Shown here: piece by piece, positions 23,725 to 35,532 of the stretch | How the letters are laid out: each line of letters opens with the position of its first letter | How positions within the stretch are numbered: the first letter of the stretch is position 1 | Assembly: GCA_963995505.1 (NCBI GenBank) | Contig: OZ023190.1 | Location: 6,342,516 to 6,406,515 of the forward strand | DNA length: 64,000 nucleotides | Source: Hypericum androsaemum | Taxonomy: Eukaryota > Streptophyta > Magnoliopsida > Malpighiales > Hypericaceae | Reading direction: 5' to 3' | The notes under the pieces: model-generated | Databases searched by the model: none | Seen by the model: the letters and a program-made list of their open reading frames with translations, nothing else | Told to the model about the DNA's origin: nothing | Made by a program: the position numbers and the translations under genes

Positions 23725-25239
23725 TGATGAGTATGTAAACACTCACCTATTTGTTATGTGTTTTGCTTGTGTTTAATCGTATTTTTGGTTATTTTCACCT
23801 AGTTGTGTTAAGTTTCAAGTATTTATGTCATGGTGTGGACTTTTACCCTTTGTCGTGATTTGTGATAGAAAGTGAAACTCATTGGAGGCTGTTGAAGGCA
23901 TAATTTCAAGAGATTATATTACAAGAGCTATAACTTTTCACTTGAGCATCAGATTACAACAAACAAGATATCGTTGGAAAGCTTGAAGAGTGATCTATAT
24001 GTTGTCTTTTATAGTCGAGGCCCAATTCAGAGCAAAAGAGGGCCAAAACGAGAAAATACAAAGATATAATGATGCTGACCAAGACCGTCGGGCGCCAAGA
24101 ACCCGGCGGACGCCGGAAGAAGAAAACCGCTCAGACCCGGCGTGCGCCATGCATCTGGCGGCCGCCAAGCATCGATTCCAAAATTTTCTCAGCTTCCTAT
24201 TTTGTCGGATATTCGACCTAATTCGGATTCTTACGACTTATGGCCTCCTGTTTAGGCCATAGAACCATAATTATATTATTTACCTCATTACTTAGCTAGC
24301 AAGACTTCTAGTTTAGGTGAACTCTCCTAGGTTTTTCTATTTTATAGTTAGTTGGCTTGGCTATATAAAGCCATAGTCTTTTAGGTTTTATAAACACAAT
24401 TATTTCCAGACATTGAGAATTTTTCTTTGATATTAATAAAGTGCACATGGAGGTCTAGCTGGAGGAAGAGATCAAAATGGCTTGCTCCAACGACTAAACC
24501 TTCTCTTTCTCTATCTTTTATGCTATTCTACACCATATCCTTCATTGTTATCTTATGCTTCATGATTAAGCTTAGCGAGTAGATTTTTCTAGAGTGTGAT
24601 GCTCTAAAATGTGATTGATTGCTTATGCGAGTTTATAGTCCGAATATCTTGCGCATTAGTTATTGATTAGTATGCTTAATGCTTAATCTAACTTGATCAC
24701 TTAGGTTATGATTAGAATTGATGAGAGTAGATCGAGAGGCACTCGAATTAATGGAAAATTAATTAACATGTTCTTAGGTATTAATGAGACGTCTTGATAT
24801 CGTAAGAATAACCCGCTAGGAGGAATCTTCATAATCGAGATTAGTAAAGTTCTAAGTCTAATTGATGAGCGAAAGTGTTAATTGATAACTTAGGCCCTTG
24901 CTATCTTGGTTTTATCTCTTTAATGAGCGAAAGTGTTAGGGGGATGCATTAGAACACTCTGGGTACTGGTTAGAGCTTCATAAGAACCATACTATCGTCA
25001 TAGGTAGTCAATCCATAGGGTATCGTGCTCGTTTGTCTCTACTGCATCACAACTCTTGTATTTGCATTTCCGATTTTGTTTATTCACTTGCAAACTTTTA
25101 CAACCTTATAAATCTTTTAATCCTTACGCTTCACATAATTATTTGCCTTGATTTCGTATTTAACCCTCAGTTTGAAACCCTACTTTTTCACTATACTATT
25201 TGATTGTGTGTTTAATTGTTCGTAATTTTTCGTACATCA
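23725..25239. repeat. Solo LTR, 1.5 kb, family not determined
   Basis: Starts TGATGAGTATG and ends CGTACATCA, flanked by TTCTT at 23720-23724 and 25240-25244. No primer-binding site, purine tract or coding motif lies inside, and there is no second copy in the window. This fits a solo LTR left by LTR-LTR recombination, and its length and style suit plant Ty3/gypsy LTRs. The duplication lies in a CTT-rich run, so on its own it is weaker evidence than usual. Confidence 0.65.
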
Positions 25240-25244
25240 TTCTT

Positions 25245-25554
25245 CTTCTCCCTCTCATTATCTTGCAAACTTGTTCCCAAAATTAACCGTTCAATCTCCC
25301 ACTTTATGAGCGGTTCTAGAAATTTCCCACCGGTGGCCGGCCCGTTTCGCTGCCAGGTTGTATATCTTGTGCAAGAGGGAATATATTATGTTTCCCCCTC
25401 CCTTTTTTGTTTATTTTATGGTTTCAAAATCCGGGCTAAGAGAACTAGAGAGGGGAAAAATAGATTTTTCATTAAAAATATAAATTAAAAGGGACTATTT
25501 TGGTAATTTATCACCGTCACGTCAGCATCAATTAAAAAATGTCGCTGCCACTTG
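25245..25554. other. Interior and split right TIR of the MULE-like element
   Basis: From about 25432 the sequence is the inverse of the left TIR (for example 'ggtaatttatcaccgtcacgtcagcatcaatt' against the left 'ttgatgctgataaattatc'). It continues after copia B at 33586. The part before 25432 is unique, with nothing recognised. Confidence 0.6.
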
Positions 25555-25559
25555 GTACT

Positions 25560-25998
25560 TGAAGTATTATCCACCCATGATTATCTTATTAAATTAAATA
25601 AAAGATATTGGATATCTTTTAGTTTTAATTTAAATTTGAAAAGGATTTGGATGAGGAGAGTTTGTTATACGTGATAACTCTCCCACCTCTTTTCTCCTTC
25701 CAGAATTCTCTGTTAATACGGAATAGGGGTTTTTACTGGGGGAGAGAGACAGACACACACCAGATAGCTTTTTCTCTAGGAGACTCTCAAGGCTTTTAGG
25801 CGGTGAAACCCGATCCCCGCTTCGTGTACGTGAGCGAGGACGACCAGTGATAAGCCTCCCTCTACCCTGTGACATACCTCTCGAAGAATGGACTGCGCTA
25901 CAAGAGGTAAATACTTTAATATGGCTATTTTGATTTAATGATGTGTTCATTAAATATTATAGTTTCGCATTAATTAAGTTTATGCATGAAATCCTTCA
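25560..25998 (+). repeat. 5' LTR of copia B
   Basis: 439 bp. Contains a splice-donor-like CAAGAG|GTAAAT with GT at 25907-25908. It lacks a roughly 19-bp purine-rich insertion present in the 3' LTR near 33340. Confidence 0.92.
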
Positions 25999-25999
25999 T

Positions 26000-26011
26000 T
26001 GGTATCAGAGC
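26000..26011 (+). other. Primer-binding site of copia B
   Basis: TGGTATCAGAGC directly after the LTR, complementary to initiator tRNA-Met. Confidence 0.9.
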
Positions 26012-27949
26012 CATGAGTAGGTTTGTTCTGGTCTAAAATATTTTCTGTCAAAAATCGGATTTATCGTTCTTGAAACCCTACTGTCGTCCTTACGTGCATA
26101 AAAGGAAATAGTGTAGGGACTGAACTGTACTTGCTGAACCTATGCATGTTAGCACGTTTTTGTACCTATATGCACACGCGTTGGACTTGTCGTATTGTTC
26201 TGATATTATGTATTCTGAGCGTACAAAAGAACTTCGTCCTTGTGTAAAACGCGTGAAAATCTGTGGGATTAAACTGATATTTTTCCCAAAAATCTCCAAA
26301 TCGGTATGAACCCTAATTTGCAATTGGGAGTTCTTCCCCAAATCGATTATGCTATCCTCGATAGCGAATCTCAATCAATCGACGTTAATCGACTACCCTC
26401 CCTCGACCGGCGATGGTCCTCGTATCCACGGTCTCCGGCAACCTCAGATGAACGTCCAACCTTGTCGGACTAAAATCCTAGATCGAGAAATGTCCTATTC
26501 CCGTGACTGTGCCGGATAAACGAGTCAGCTTGACTCGGTCTGATTTCTGACAATTCGCGAGTTCTGATGGCGACCCGTAATCGGCGACGAATTTCGATGG
26601 CGCCCAGATGACATTCACTTTTCCCGAAGCCACAGAGATGTCGACACCAGATTGTTGATCACAGCTGAAATCAATCAGAGAAGGAAATCATTTTTTCTGG
26701 ATTCCGAATAGAAGTTCGGGTCGGCTGTTCTTCGATGGTGGTTTATTCCTGGCCGGCGGCTCATCTCTGGAAGAAGGAGAAGATCGAAATTTTTTTTGGA
26801 GAAAAACCCTTAAAATGTTTTTTGGGCTAAATCATAAATGGGCTGATTTTGTGTAAAAACGGGTGTGCCAAATTTTTTTCAATTTGGACCGAGAATCAAT
26901 GTTTTCGGTGGGCTGAAATTTTTCCTGGATCAGATTTTTCAAAAGAAAATAAATTTGAATAAAAAAAAAGGTTCGGGCCTTACGGGCCAGATCGGCCCAG
27001 CCCACTGACCACGTTGACCGGTCAATGCGGGCCTCCCGCAAGACGGTCGCGGGCCTTTAGCCTATTGTCTAAGTCTCGGGCCCATTTTAGCCCACTCCAA
27101 ATCAGATTTTAAAAGTCAGCAAGCCCGTGTTGACTATGTCTGATGGGCCCTTAATTTTAAAATTTTTTGGGCCTAATTGAATATACTTTTGGTTTATACA
27201 AAATAATAAAATTTTAAAAGATTTTAAAGAAATCTTTTAACAAGGTAGTTTTAATAAAATTAATGTGGTAATTTTTTAAAGCCATAATATTTTTTGAATA
27301 TGTTCATAAAATATTTTTCCGTAATTTTGAAGTCTGGACACTAAAAATTATGGAAAATAACAAGACTTATAAATCACGCAATAAAGCCCAAAAGTGAATA
27401 TTCTTTATGCACTATTGTCATCATTATGATTGAAAATTTATGTTTTTTAATCTTATTAGGACTACTTAAGAGTTAACCCGATTCGCTTGCATTATGATGC
27501 ATGTTTAAGATGGCATATCGAACTCCACTAGTGCTAAATAGGCCCTAGTCAAAGTCTTCTATTATCCGAGAATCTAGAAGCACAACGCCTGAATTTTATT
27601 TATTTTCAGTCTTGTTGGAAGTTTTAGAACTATGTTAAGAACTTAGAGTATTTCCGTGGTTATTTATTTTTGTTAAAACAATTCATGTTTACAATTGAAT
27701 AAAATTTGTTTGTTTAATTGTTATTGTTACCACGTGAAATATCCACTTGTTTTACTTTGCAAAGAACTTTAACATTTAAAGTTTGAAATTAATTCTCGAA
27801 AGGTGAGGGGAAACATGCCCGTGGCCTACTTCCATTCGAGAGTAATTAAAAATTTTATATTGTTTAAAGTTATAACAGCGTAGTAAATTTAATTGTATTG
27901 CTGAAACAAATTTCTAACATGCAATATTTCTTTATAATTTCTTATAGAT
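26012..27949 (+). other. Leader of copia B, putatively spliced
   Basis: 1.9 kb without a long ORF. It has a GC-rich block at 26390-26660 and is AT-rich after 27160. It ends TTTCTTATAG|AT|ATG, a good 3' splice-site context just before gag. It aligns with the end of the copia A leader but lacks the 221-codon ORF. Confidence 0.45.
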
Positions 27950-30900
27950 ATGTCAATTGCTTCCAAATCCATCATCGCCGAGCTCAACAAGGACTTGAAG
28001 CTCAACGGCGATAATTATGACAACTGAAGCATGAAAATCCAGTATGTCCTGGAAGAACAGGAAGTTCTTGAGACCATTAATGTTATTATGGTCCAGCCTG
28101 AAGATGGTCCAACTGCTCAGCATGGGCATGACAAGGACGCCTACTTGGCTTGGAAGAAGAAGAACTCTACTGCTCGTCTCATCTTATTGAGCTCTATGAT
28201 GGATGATATCACAAGGCAGTTTCGAGCTTTCGAAAATGTAAAGGAGCTATGGGATGCGCTTAAGGAGAAATTTGGGAAGATCTCCACCTCAAAGCTGCGA
28301 GCTTTGACCATTAAGTTCGACACTTACAAGAAGCGTCCTGATCATACAATGAAGAAACATCTTCGGGAAATGTCCAACATGATCAGTGAGCTGGTAGAAG
28401 CTGGCCATGTGCTTAGTGATGAGCAGAAGATCCAAGCTGTCATTCGTTCCCTGCCTGCAAATTGGGAACACATGAAGATGACCCTTACCCACGCTGATAA
28501 TGTCAAGACATTTGATGACGTGGCCCACCACGTTGAGCTAGAAGAGGATCGCCTGCTTGCGATCAAAGTCCATCCTGAGGCGCATATGGTTGCTTCAAAC
28601 TTCAAAGGTGAAAAAAGGAAGACGGTCCTAAAGGGAAAAGGCAATAATAGCTGGGAAAATAAGAAGAGAAAAATTGAAAACTCTCAACCCGGGAAGAAGA
28701 CTTCTGAGGGTAAGAAGAAGAGAAAGGTTAACATTTCTAAGGTGAAATATTTTAACTGTCAGAAGAAGGGTCACTATGTAAAAGATTGCAAAGAAGAAAA
28801 GAAGGTACTTCTTTTTAACTCATGTGCGAGTGAATTGTATGTATCTAGTACTATCCTTCTAACTGAAAGTCAACCATTGTGGGTGATTAATTCAGGAGCG
28901 ACAGACCATGTGACGAAGGATCGTGACACCTTCATCGAATTCCGACGTCTACCTGCTAGAGCAAAATCTATCTATGTAGGCAATAATGCACGAGTAGAAG
29001 TCAAGGACATGGGCACATGCAGATTGAGCCTACGTGGAAGACGTACCCTACTTCTACACGACGTGCTATACGCTCCAGAGATTCGTCAGAATTTAATTTC
29101 AGTTTCATTTTTAATGTCTCTTGGTTTTCGTTGGATTTTTTAGAATAATTCAGTTCAGTTGTTTTTGGAACATATTTTTTATGGATCTGGTTATCAATCA
29201 AATAGTTTTTTAATTATGGATGTTGATCTGTGTGATTTACCTTGAACAAGTTTTTCCATGGTCACTACCACGCCACCATCTCAGGATGATGTTGTGTTAT
29301 GGCATTCTAGATTAGGCCATATTGGTCAAGATCGCTTGAATCGTCTAGCTAAGGCAGGACTATTAGGTAACTTGGAAAAGGCTATCTTACCTACTTGCGA
29401 ACGATATCTAGAAGGAAAATCAACTAGAAAACTATTTGGTAAAGAAACTAGAGCCGACTATCCATTACAATTAATCCATTCCGACATTTGTGGTCCAATG
29501 AATGTGAGGGCTAGGCATGAAGCCTATTATTTCATCACATTTATAGATGACTATAGCAGGTATGGTATAATCTATTTGATTTCTCACAAGTCTGAAACAT
29601 TAAGTTGTTTCAAGACCTTTATAAATTATGCTGAGAATCAATTAGATCGGAAGATCGAGGTCTTACGAACTGATCGTGGTCGTGAATATCTTTCTGATAA
29701 GTTTAAAACTCTATGTGATGAAAAAAGAATAGAACATCAGTTGTCCATTCCTCGCACACCTCAACAAAATGGGGTAGCGAAAAGAAGGAATAGGACCCTT
29801 CTAGACATGGTTAGATCTATGATGGCAGAAGCGAATTTACCTATATCATTTTATGGAGATGCACTCCTTACTACCACATATATTCTAAACCGTGTGCCCT
29901 CCAAGTCTGTCACTACCACCCTTTACGAATTGTGGACATGTCGGAAGCCTGATCTAAGCTACTTACGACTGTGGGGGTGTGCATCTTATGTCCATACTAC
30001 CTCCAGTAAATTTGGTAAATTAGGATCGAGAGGTAAGAAGAGTATCTTTATTAGATACTCTGGAGTATCAAAGGGATATGTGTTCGTGGGCGAACACGAA
30101 AATGGACAAGTGACATAATTTGAATCACGAGATGTCACATTTTTGGAAAATGATTTTCTGAAATTGGGAGAGGTAAGTAAAGATCTTACCCTATATGAAA
30201 CTGATTAGACAGAATCATCTGGATCGCTTCCTCCGAGTGGGAGAATAATGGAGGAGGAAGATCATGATTTACCACCTCCAACTGATCCAGAAGTTCGTGA
30301 TCCATATGATCATCATCTTAGTGGGAGTACAATTCCAAATTTCAATGGGAGTACGGAAATTCGTAGAACTAAAAGAACAAGTATTCCACGCAGACGATTT
30401 GAGGTCGAAGGTGCGAAAGATGCTCTCTTGACATTTACAGATAAAGATACAAGTGAGATTCTTTTAGCTATCCTACAAGATGAGAATGAACCTAAGAATG
30501 TCTCTGCTGCTCTATCATCTCCCGAAAAAAATGAATGGGCTAAAGCAATAGAGGAAGAGATGGCTTCCATAAAGAAAAACCATGTTTGGGAACTGGTTGA
30601 CTTGCCTGAGAGGCGTAGGGCAATTGGAAATAAATGGATTCTCAAAATTAAGCGAAAAGCAGTTGGTAGTATCGAAAGGTACAAAGCTCGCTTAGTTGCC
30701 CAAGGATTTACACAGAGGAAAGGGATTGACTATGATGAGACTTTCTCACCTGTTGTAAGATCCACGTCCATCAGGATTATTCTGGCTATGGTGGCAAATA
30801 TGGACCTTGAGCTACATCAAATGGATGTTAAGACTGCTTTTCGATATGGAGAATTGGATGAAAAAATCTATATGGTTCAACCAGAGGGTTACATCCAAAA

Positions 30901-32050
30901 AGGCAGCGAACGTAAAGTTTGCAAATTGATGAGATCAATTTATGGCCTAAAACAGTCTTCTAGACAGTGGTACATTCGTTTTCATAACACTATCATGTCG
31001 TATAATTTTAAAATGATAGACGAAGACCATTGTGTCTATATTAAACGCTCAGGTAAGAAGTTTGTCATGATTACATTATATGTAGATGACATACTATTGG
31101 CTGAAAATGACTTGGGATATCTTAACGAGCTCAAAGCTTGATTTTTGTCCAACTTTGAAATGAAAGATATGGGAGAAGCTGATTACGTGCTTGGAATTAA
31201 GATTTCGAGGAATCGTTCGAAAAGGCTATTGTCTCTTTCTGAAGAGACATATATCCGTAAAGTAGTAGAACGGTTCAACAGTAATGACAGTAATCCCATA
31301 TATGTCCCAATTGTCAAAGGTCATAATCTGAACAAAGAAATGTGTCCAAAAATAGCTCAGCAGAAACAGGATATGATGAATGTCCCTTATGCTAATGCGG
31401 TGGATTATCTCATGTATGCAATGCTGTGTATAAGGCCAGATATCTGCTATGCTATTGGAATAGTAAGTAAATACTAATCTAATCCAGGAAGAACACATTG
31501 GAAAGTAGTCAAGAGAATTATGAAGTACTTGAATACGACTGCAGAATACTCACTGTGTTACCAATGTCAAGACCTAATGCTGAAAGGGTACACTGATGCC
31601 GATTGGGCAGGAGATGTGGACGAGAAGAAATCCACATCCGGATATGTCTTCTTGCTAGGCGGGGGTGCTATTTCATGGAGTAGCAAGAAATAGACATGCG
31701 TCTTCCTGTCAACTATGGAAGCTGAATATGTTATTTCTGCAGCTGCTGTGCAAGAAGCAGTATGGTTGAAGAGGTTCTTAAACCATTTTTCCCTAACCAG
31801 CGCAGGAGAACCAGTGAGCTTATTTTGCGACAATCAAGCAGCGATAGCTTATGTTAAGAATCCTAGATTTCATAGCAGAGCAAAGCATATTGATATCAAG
31901 TATCACTTTGTTAGGGATATAGTTGCATGTAAGGAAGTGAGCATAACACATATACCTACACAGGATATGATAGTAGATCCGATGACTAAGGGCCTATCTA
32001 GAGATATTTTTGTAAAACATGACAGGTCCCAGGCTTTGCGAAGATGTTAG
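27950..32050 (+). pseudogene. gag-pol of copia B, broken
   Basis: Gag starts at 27950 (MSIASKSIIAELNKDLKLNG). A TGA at about 28026 replaces the Trp codon seen in copia A. The rest of gag is open to the zinc knuckle (CQKKGHYVKDC, about 28755) and protease (WVINSGATDH, about 28880, where the catalytic Asp of DSG is Asn). GAG-pre-integrase LWHSRLGHIGQDRL is at about 29300, and integrase at 29440-29960 (TPQQNGVAKRRNRTLLDM). Reverse transcriptase is at 30540-31140 (MDVKTAF...; YVDDILL), with a TGA at about 31140. RNase H is at about 31560-32040 (YTDADWAGD; CDNQAAIAY), with TAG near 31691. The reading frame breaks at about 29143, 30118, 31141 and 31477. Not functional. Confidence 0.92.
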
Positions 32051-33134
32051 TTTATGCTCATATTGTAATGAATTTGTTATTCAATAAAAGTAAAGTTGCT
32101 TCAGCAATACATATTGTGTGAATGTTATTTTTGTAACATTTACTTAAATGCATGTCGAACAGAAAAGTAGCCCACTCACACGGGTGTTTACCTCAGTGGG
32201 AGTCAATGGGTTGGTTCTTGATTGAGATGAGACAGTTTTAGGACATCATTCAAGTGTCTGCTCTAAAATATGAATGCCGTCTTGCTTAACTACAAGAAAG
32301 GGACTTGTTAAAGTGCAAGATTATTGATGGTGCATGCAATAGATGCTGCATTAAATAAGTTCTTGGAACTTATTAAGATTTTATGGAATCCAATAGTAAG
32401 AAATAAGTGAAACTTACCATAATTCTTTCTTGATAGCCTGGAGTAGTCTTTGGGTAGACTAAAGCCATTGTTCGTGAACATCGAGGCTGATACTCTAGTA
32501 TGGTGTTTTAGTGAGAGACATGCGCTCCTTTTGAAGGAAAGAACATCATAGTACATGGTTTGTGTCATGTGTGTTTTTTCGAACTTTTTGGATGGGAAAT
32601 CAATTTATTAAAAAGTAATTTCAATTTTCCTAGTGTGAGACTAACTCCGAAAATTATGGTTTTCGGAACTTTACCCTTGTGATCCTTAACGTATTTTGGA
32701 AGTATGATTCAGTGCCGCTAGTTTGGAAAGTCTTTAAAGCGTCATGGTTATGATTCGACCTGGCAAGGCTAACTGGAAAAGCTGGCTGGATCATGATGGA
32801 AGAAATATCGTTAAAGGAGAAGGTTCTCTATCGATCACATTCTAGAAGCTTCGTGGTTCACTGGCATGCCTATTGTGTTGAGAGAAATATAATAATGAAC
32901 ACGAATAGATTGTTTCAGAAATCACATGTGAGAAACAATGATTGTGAGATAAGACCTAGGTAATGCATACTATATACGATGGAGGTGCTAATCGAGAAGC
33001 TATCATCCAAGTGGCCACTATGTGCTCTTGGGTTTAGCTAAGTGCACTCGATGAATGCTGGTCGCACGGCCTATCTACCAAACGCAAAAATGAGAGAATA
33101 GATTGATTATGGTCAATCATGTGTGAGTGGGAGA
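32051..33134 (+). other. Long conserved 3' non-coding module of copia B, with polypurine tract
   Basis: About 1.08 kb between the RNase H stop and the 3' LTR, homologous to 21279-22220 in copia A. It ends GTGAGTGGGAGA at the LTR border (tract 33123-33134). No ORF of note. Confidence 0.75.
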
Positions 33135-33585
33135 TGAAGGATTATCCACCCATGATTATCTTATTAAATTAAATAAAAGATATTGGATATCTTTTAGTTT
33201 TAATTTAAATTTGAAAGGGATTTGGATGAGGAGAGTTTGTTATACGTGATAACTCTCCTACCCCCTTTCTCCTCCCAGAATTCTCTATTAATACGGAATA
33301 TGGGTTTTTATTGGGAGAGAGAGACAGACACACACTAGAGAAAAAGAGACGTAGCTTTTTCTCTAGGAGACTCTCAAGGCTTTTAGGCGGTGAAACCCGA
33401 TCCCCACTTCGTGTACGTGAGCGAAGACAACCAGTGACGAGCCTCCCTCTACCCTGTGACATACCTCTCGAAGAACGGACTGCGCTACAAGAGGTAAATA
33501 CTTTAATATGGCTATTTCGATTAAATGATGTATTCATTAAATATTATGGTTTCGCATTAATTAACTTTATGCATGAAATCCTTCA
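33135..33585 (+). repeat. 3' LTR of copia B
   Basis: 451 bp, highly similar to 25560-25998, with the extra purine-rich block near 33340. Confidence 0.92.
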
Positions 33586-33754
33586 GTACTCCACAGAGGC
33601 GTCAAAACGATGTCATTTTGAAAAAAATTGTGAACCAGACCTAAGTAATAAAAATTAAAATAAGTTGGTCCGGTTCTATGGATTTTAAACCACATGTACC
33701 CAAGTAATAATTGATGATACCATATGGTAGTAAAGTAAACTTTTCCAACTTATA

Positions 33755-35532
33755 TATCTTAATTCAATTATAAAGTTTTAAGTTGGACGGTATTTTATCT
33801 AATAAAAAAACTGTAACAATGCCTTTGTTGACCGAAAAATTTAAGAATTTCAAACTATAGTCAAATTAAAAGGAAATTAGCTCGGGATTGATAAATCGGT
33901 AATCAGAATTAAATTCAGTAAGAAATTTTTACAAAATTTGGTATATATTGATATTTCATAAAATTTTGATAAATATCAATATTTTACCGAAATCAAATTA
34001 AATGAAGTACTAAAATATAATTCTACCAAGCATACATATAAACTGAAAATCTACTTCCGAATTCTCTCACCGGTTACCCGCACAACCAACCCACTCGTCC
34101 AAGACTTGGACACTCACGCGAGACGCAATACAATCAAGACACAACTCCACAACCGCGGCCCCCGGCGACACCAGCCGCCACAAACGCGATCCCTAACTTT
34201 CCCAGCTACAACCAAGGTAAGATTCGTAGATTCTCTAGTCCCCTTATTTTCTATCAAGTTGATTTTGTTCGATTTCGAGTTTCGAAATTCTTCATCGAAC
34301 AAAATTCGGGGATTGTTTTCTTTGAAGCTCATTACTTTTCATTTTAGGCTAGTTTTCACAGTTTGAGGATCTAGTTACCATATAGCACACAGATGTTTGG
34401 CCGTTTTGACGAATTAATCATGAATTTTATGTTTCTCCCAACAATTTTGGTAAATTCAGTAAAATTCTGAATTTATCAAAATTTAATTCGATATTCGGTA
34501 AAAAAAAATGATATTTATCGAATGCACACTCTAAGATAGAACATCACTTTATGTTGCTATTTCCATACCCATTAACATGCAATAATGAATATGGTGGCCC
34601 ACGATATTCATCCAATGTTGATGGCATGGTCAAAAATGTAGACTCTGATCTGCTCTGTATTGTCCACCTGGGAGGAGAAGACATGCAGTTGAGTCGGCAA
34701 AATGTCCTTGCATACCTAAAATCACGAAATAGATGTATTCTTCACAATTAGAACATCATGAAAAAGTGCTCCATGTAGTGAAATGTCGATGTGTACACTC
34801 CTCAAATTCGTTCGGGGCACTTTTGAAGACCAAAATAGTCTCCGCGGAAAGGGAGTTGTCTCCTATGATAATTCTGTCAAAAAATGGAGTTCGTGGAGGT
34901 CCGTCCGTATATTGTAAGCCCCCCCCCACCCATGTTAGTATATCCCTCTATGATGGTGCAGAAGAGAGGTCGATAGCTACAAGAGAGACCAGTTGAGGCT
35001 GCGATAGAAACGCTCATAGACGGTCCAAATCCCATCCCTACATGGGGACTCAATAATCCATCATGGGCTTATGCTACTCTTTTGTTGGTAAGTCATACAA
35101 TATGTGGTTCACTTGAAAACTAGCTTTTAGCCTACCCGCAATGTAACGAGGAGTATAGCTTGAGAATGGTCCAAAAGTTGCTTAATCTCTTGTTCAAGGA
35201 TGACTTTATGGAATGATTCAAGAAAATGAAGTCAACAACTAAAACTAAGCTAGATTTTACGTCTAGATTTTGGATCACAAATCGAGGAAATATGGGCTCG
35301 ATGCCCTTGGGACATCCACATATCTCGTGATTTTGGTTAAATAGTACCCGAAGAGTTATAAGGTAACCAATATGGACAAAGAATAATTAGCACCCAACTC
35401 ATAAGTTGTGAGTTCTTAGGTTTAATTTCTACAGGATGCACGCCAGCCAACGAGACCATCCATCCGATAAATCTGTAGTAATTTGGTCCGTATCAAAGGA
35501 GGAAATCCCATCCCTGTTTAGGATAATGAGTA
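33755..35532. other. Intergenic, no supported gene
   Basis: AT-rich up to 34060. A GC-richer stretch at about 34070-34215 ends in AACCAAG|GTAAGATT, which looks like a 5' UTR exon and donor, but no downstream exon was found. A short frame at 34551-34748 (MLLFPYPLTCNNEYGGPRYSS...) is not recognised. A 9-base poly-C run lies at about 34920. Possibly remains of a decayed gene. Confidence 0.4.

Larger units (their letters stand above)
25560..33585 (+). mobile_element. Ty1/copia element B, full length but coding-dead
   Basis: LTRs at 25560-25998 and 33135-33585 begin TGAAG.ATTATCCACCC and end ATCCTTCA. The target duplication is GTACT at 25555-25559 and 33586-33590. The order is LTR, primer-binding site, long leader, gag, protease, integrase, reverse transcriptase, RNase H, about 1.1 kb of non-coding sequence, purine tract, LTR. 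Gag-pol and the 3' non-coding module are close relatives of element A, while the LTRs are unlike those of A. It is inserted in the right TIR of the MULE-like element. Confidence 0.94.
13862..33746. mobile_element. MULE-like TIR element split by nested insertions
   Basis: The left terminal inverted repeat starts at 13862 (GGAAAAAG) and the right one ends at 33746 (CTTTTCC). They are flanked by AACTTATA at 13854-13861 and 33747-33754. The right TIR is split by copia B into 25432-25554 and 33586-33746. Rejoined, it matches the left TIR (13862-14122 continuing at 23211-23235) over nearly 290 bp. Shared blocks include the one around GTGTCGTTTTGACGC and the one around GATAAATTATCAAAATAG. Removing the inserts leaves about 1.25 kb, non-autonomous. 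The duplication is a perfect 8 bp, or 9 bp with one end mismatch, so MULE is preferred over hAT from the long TIR and its similarity to the 12959 element. Confidence 0.8.

Noticed and set aside
34085..34750. Gene suggested by an exon-like GC-rich block with a GTAAGATT donor
   Set aside because: No coding sequence with recognisable homology or matching acceptor was found downstream; left as an unexplained intergenic stretch.
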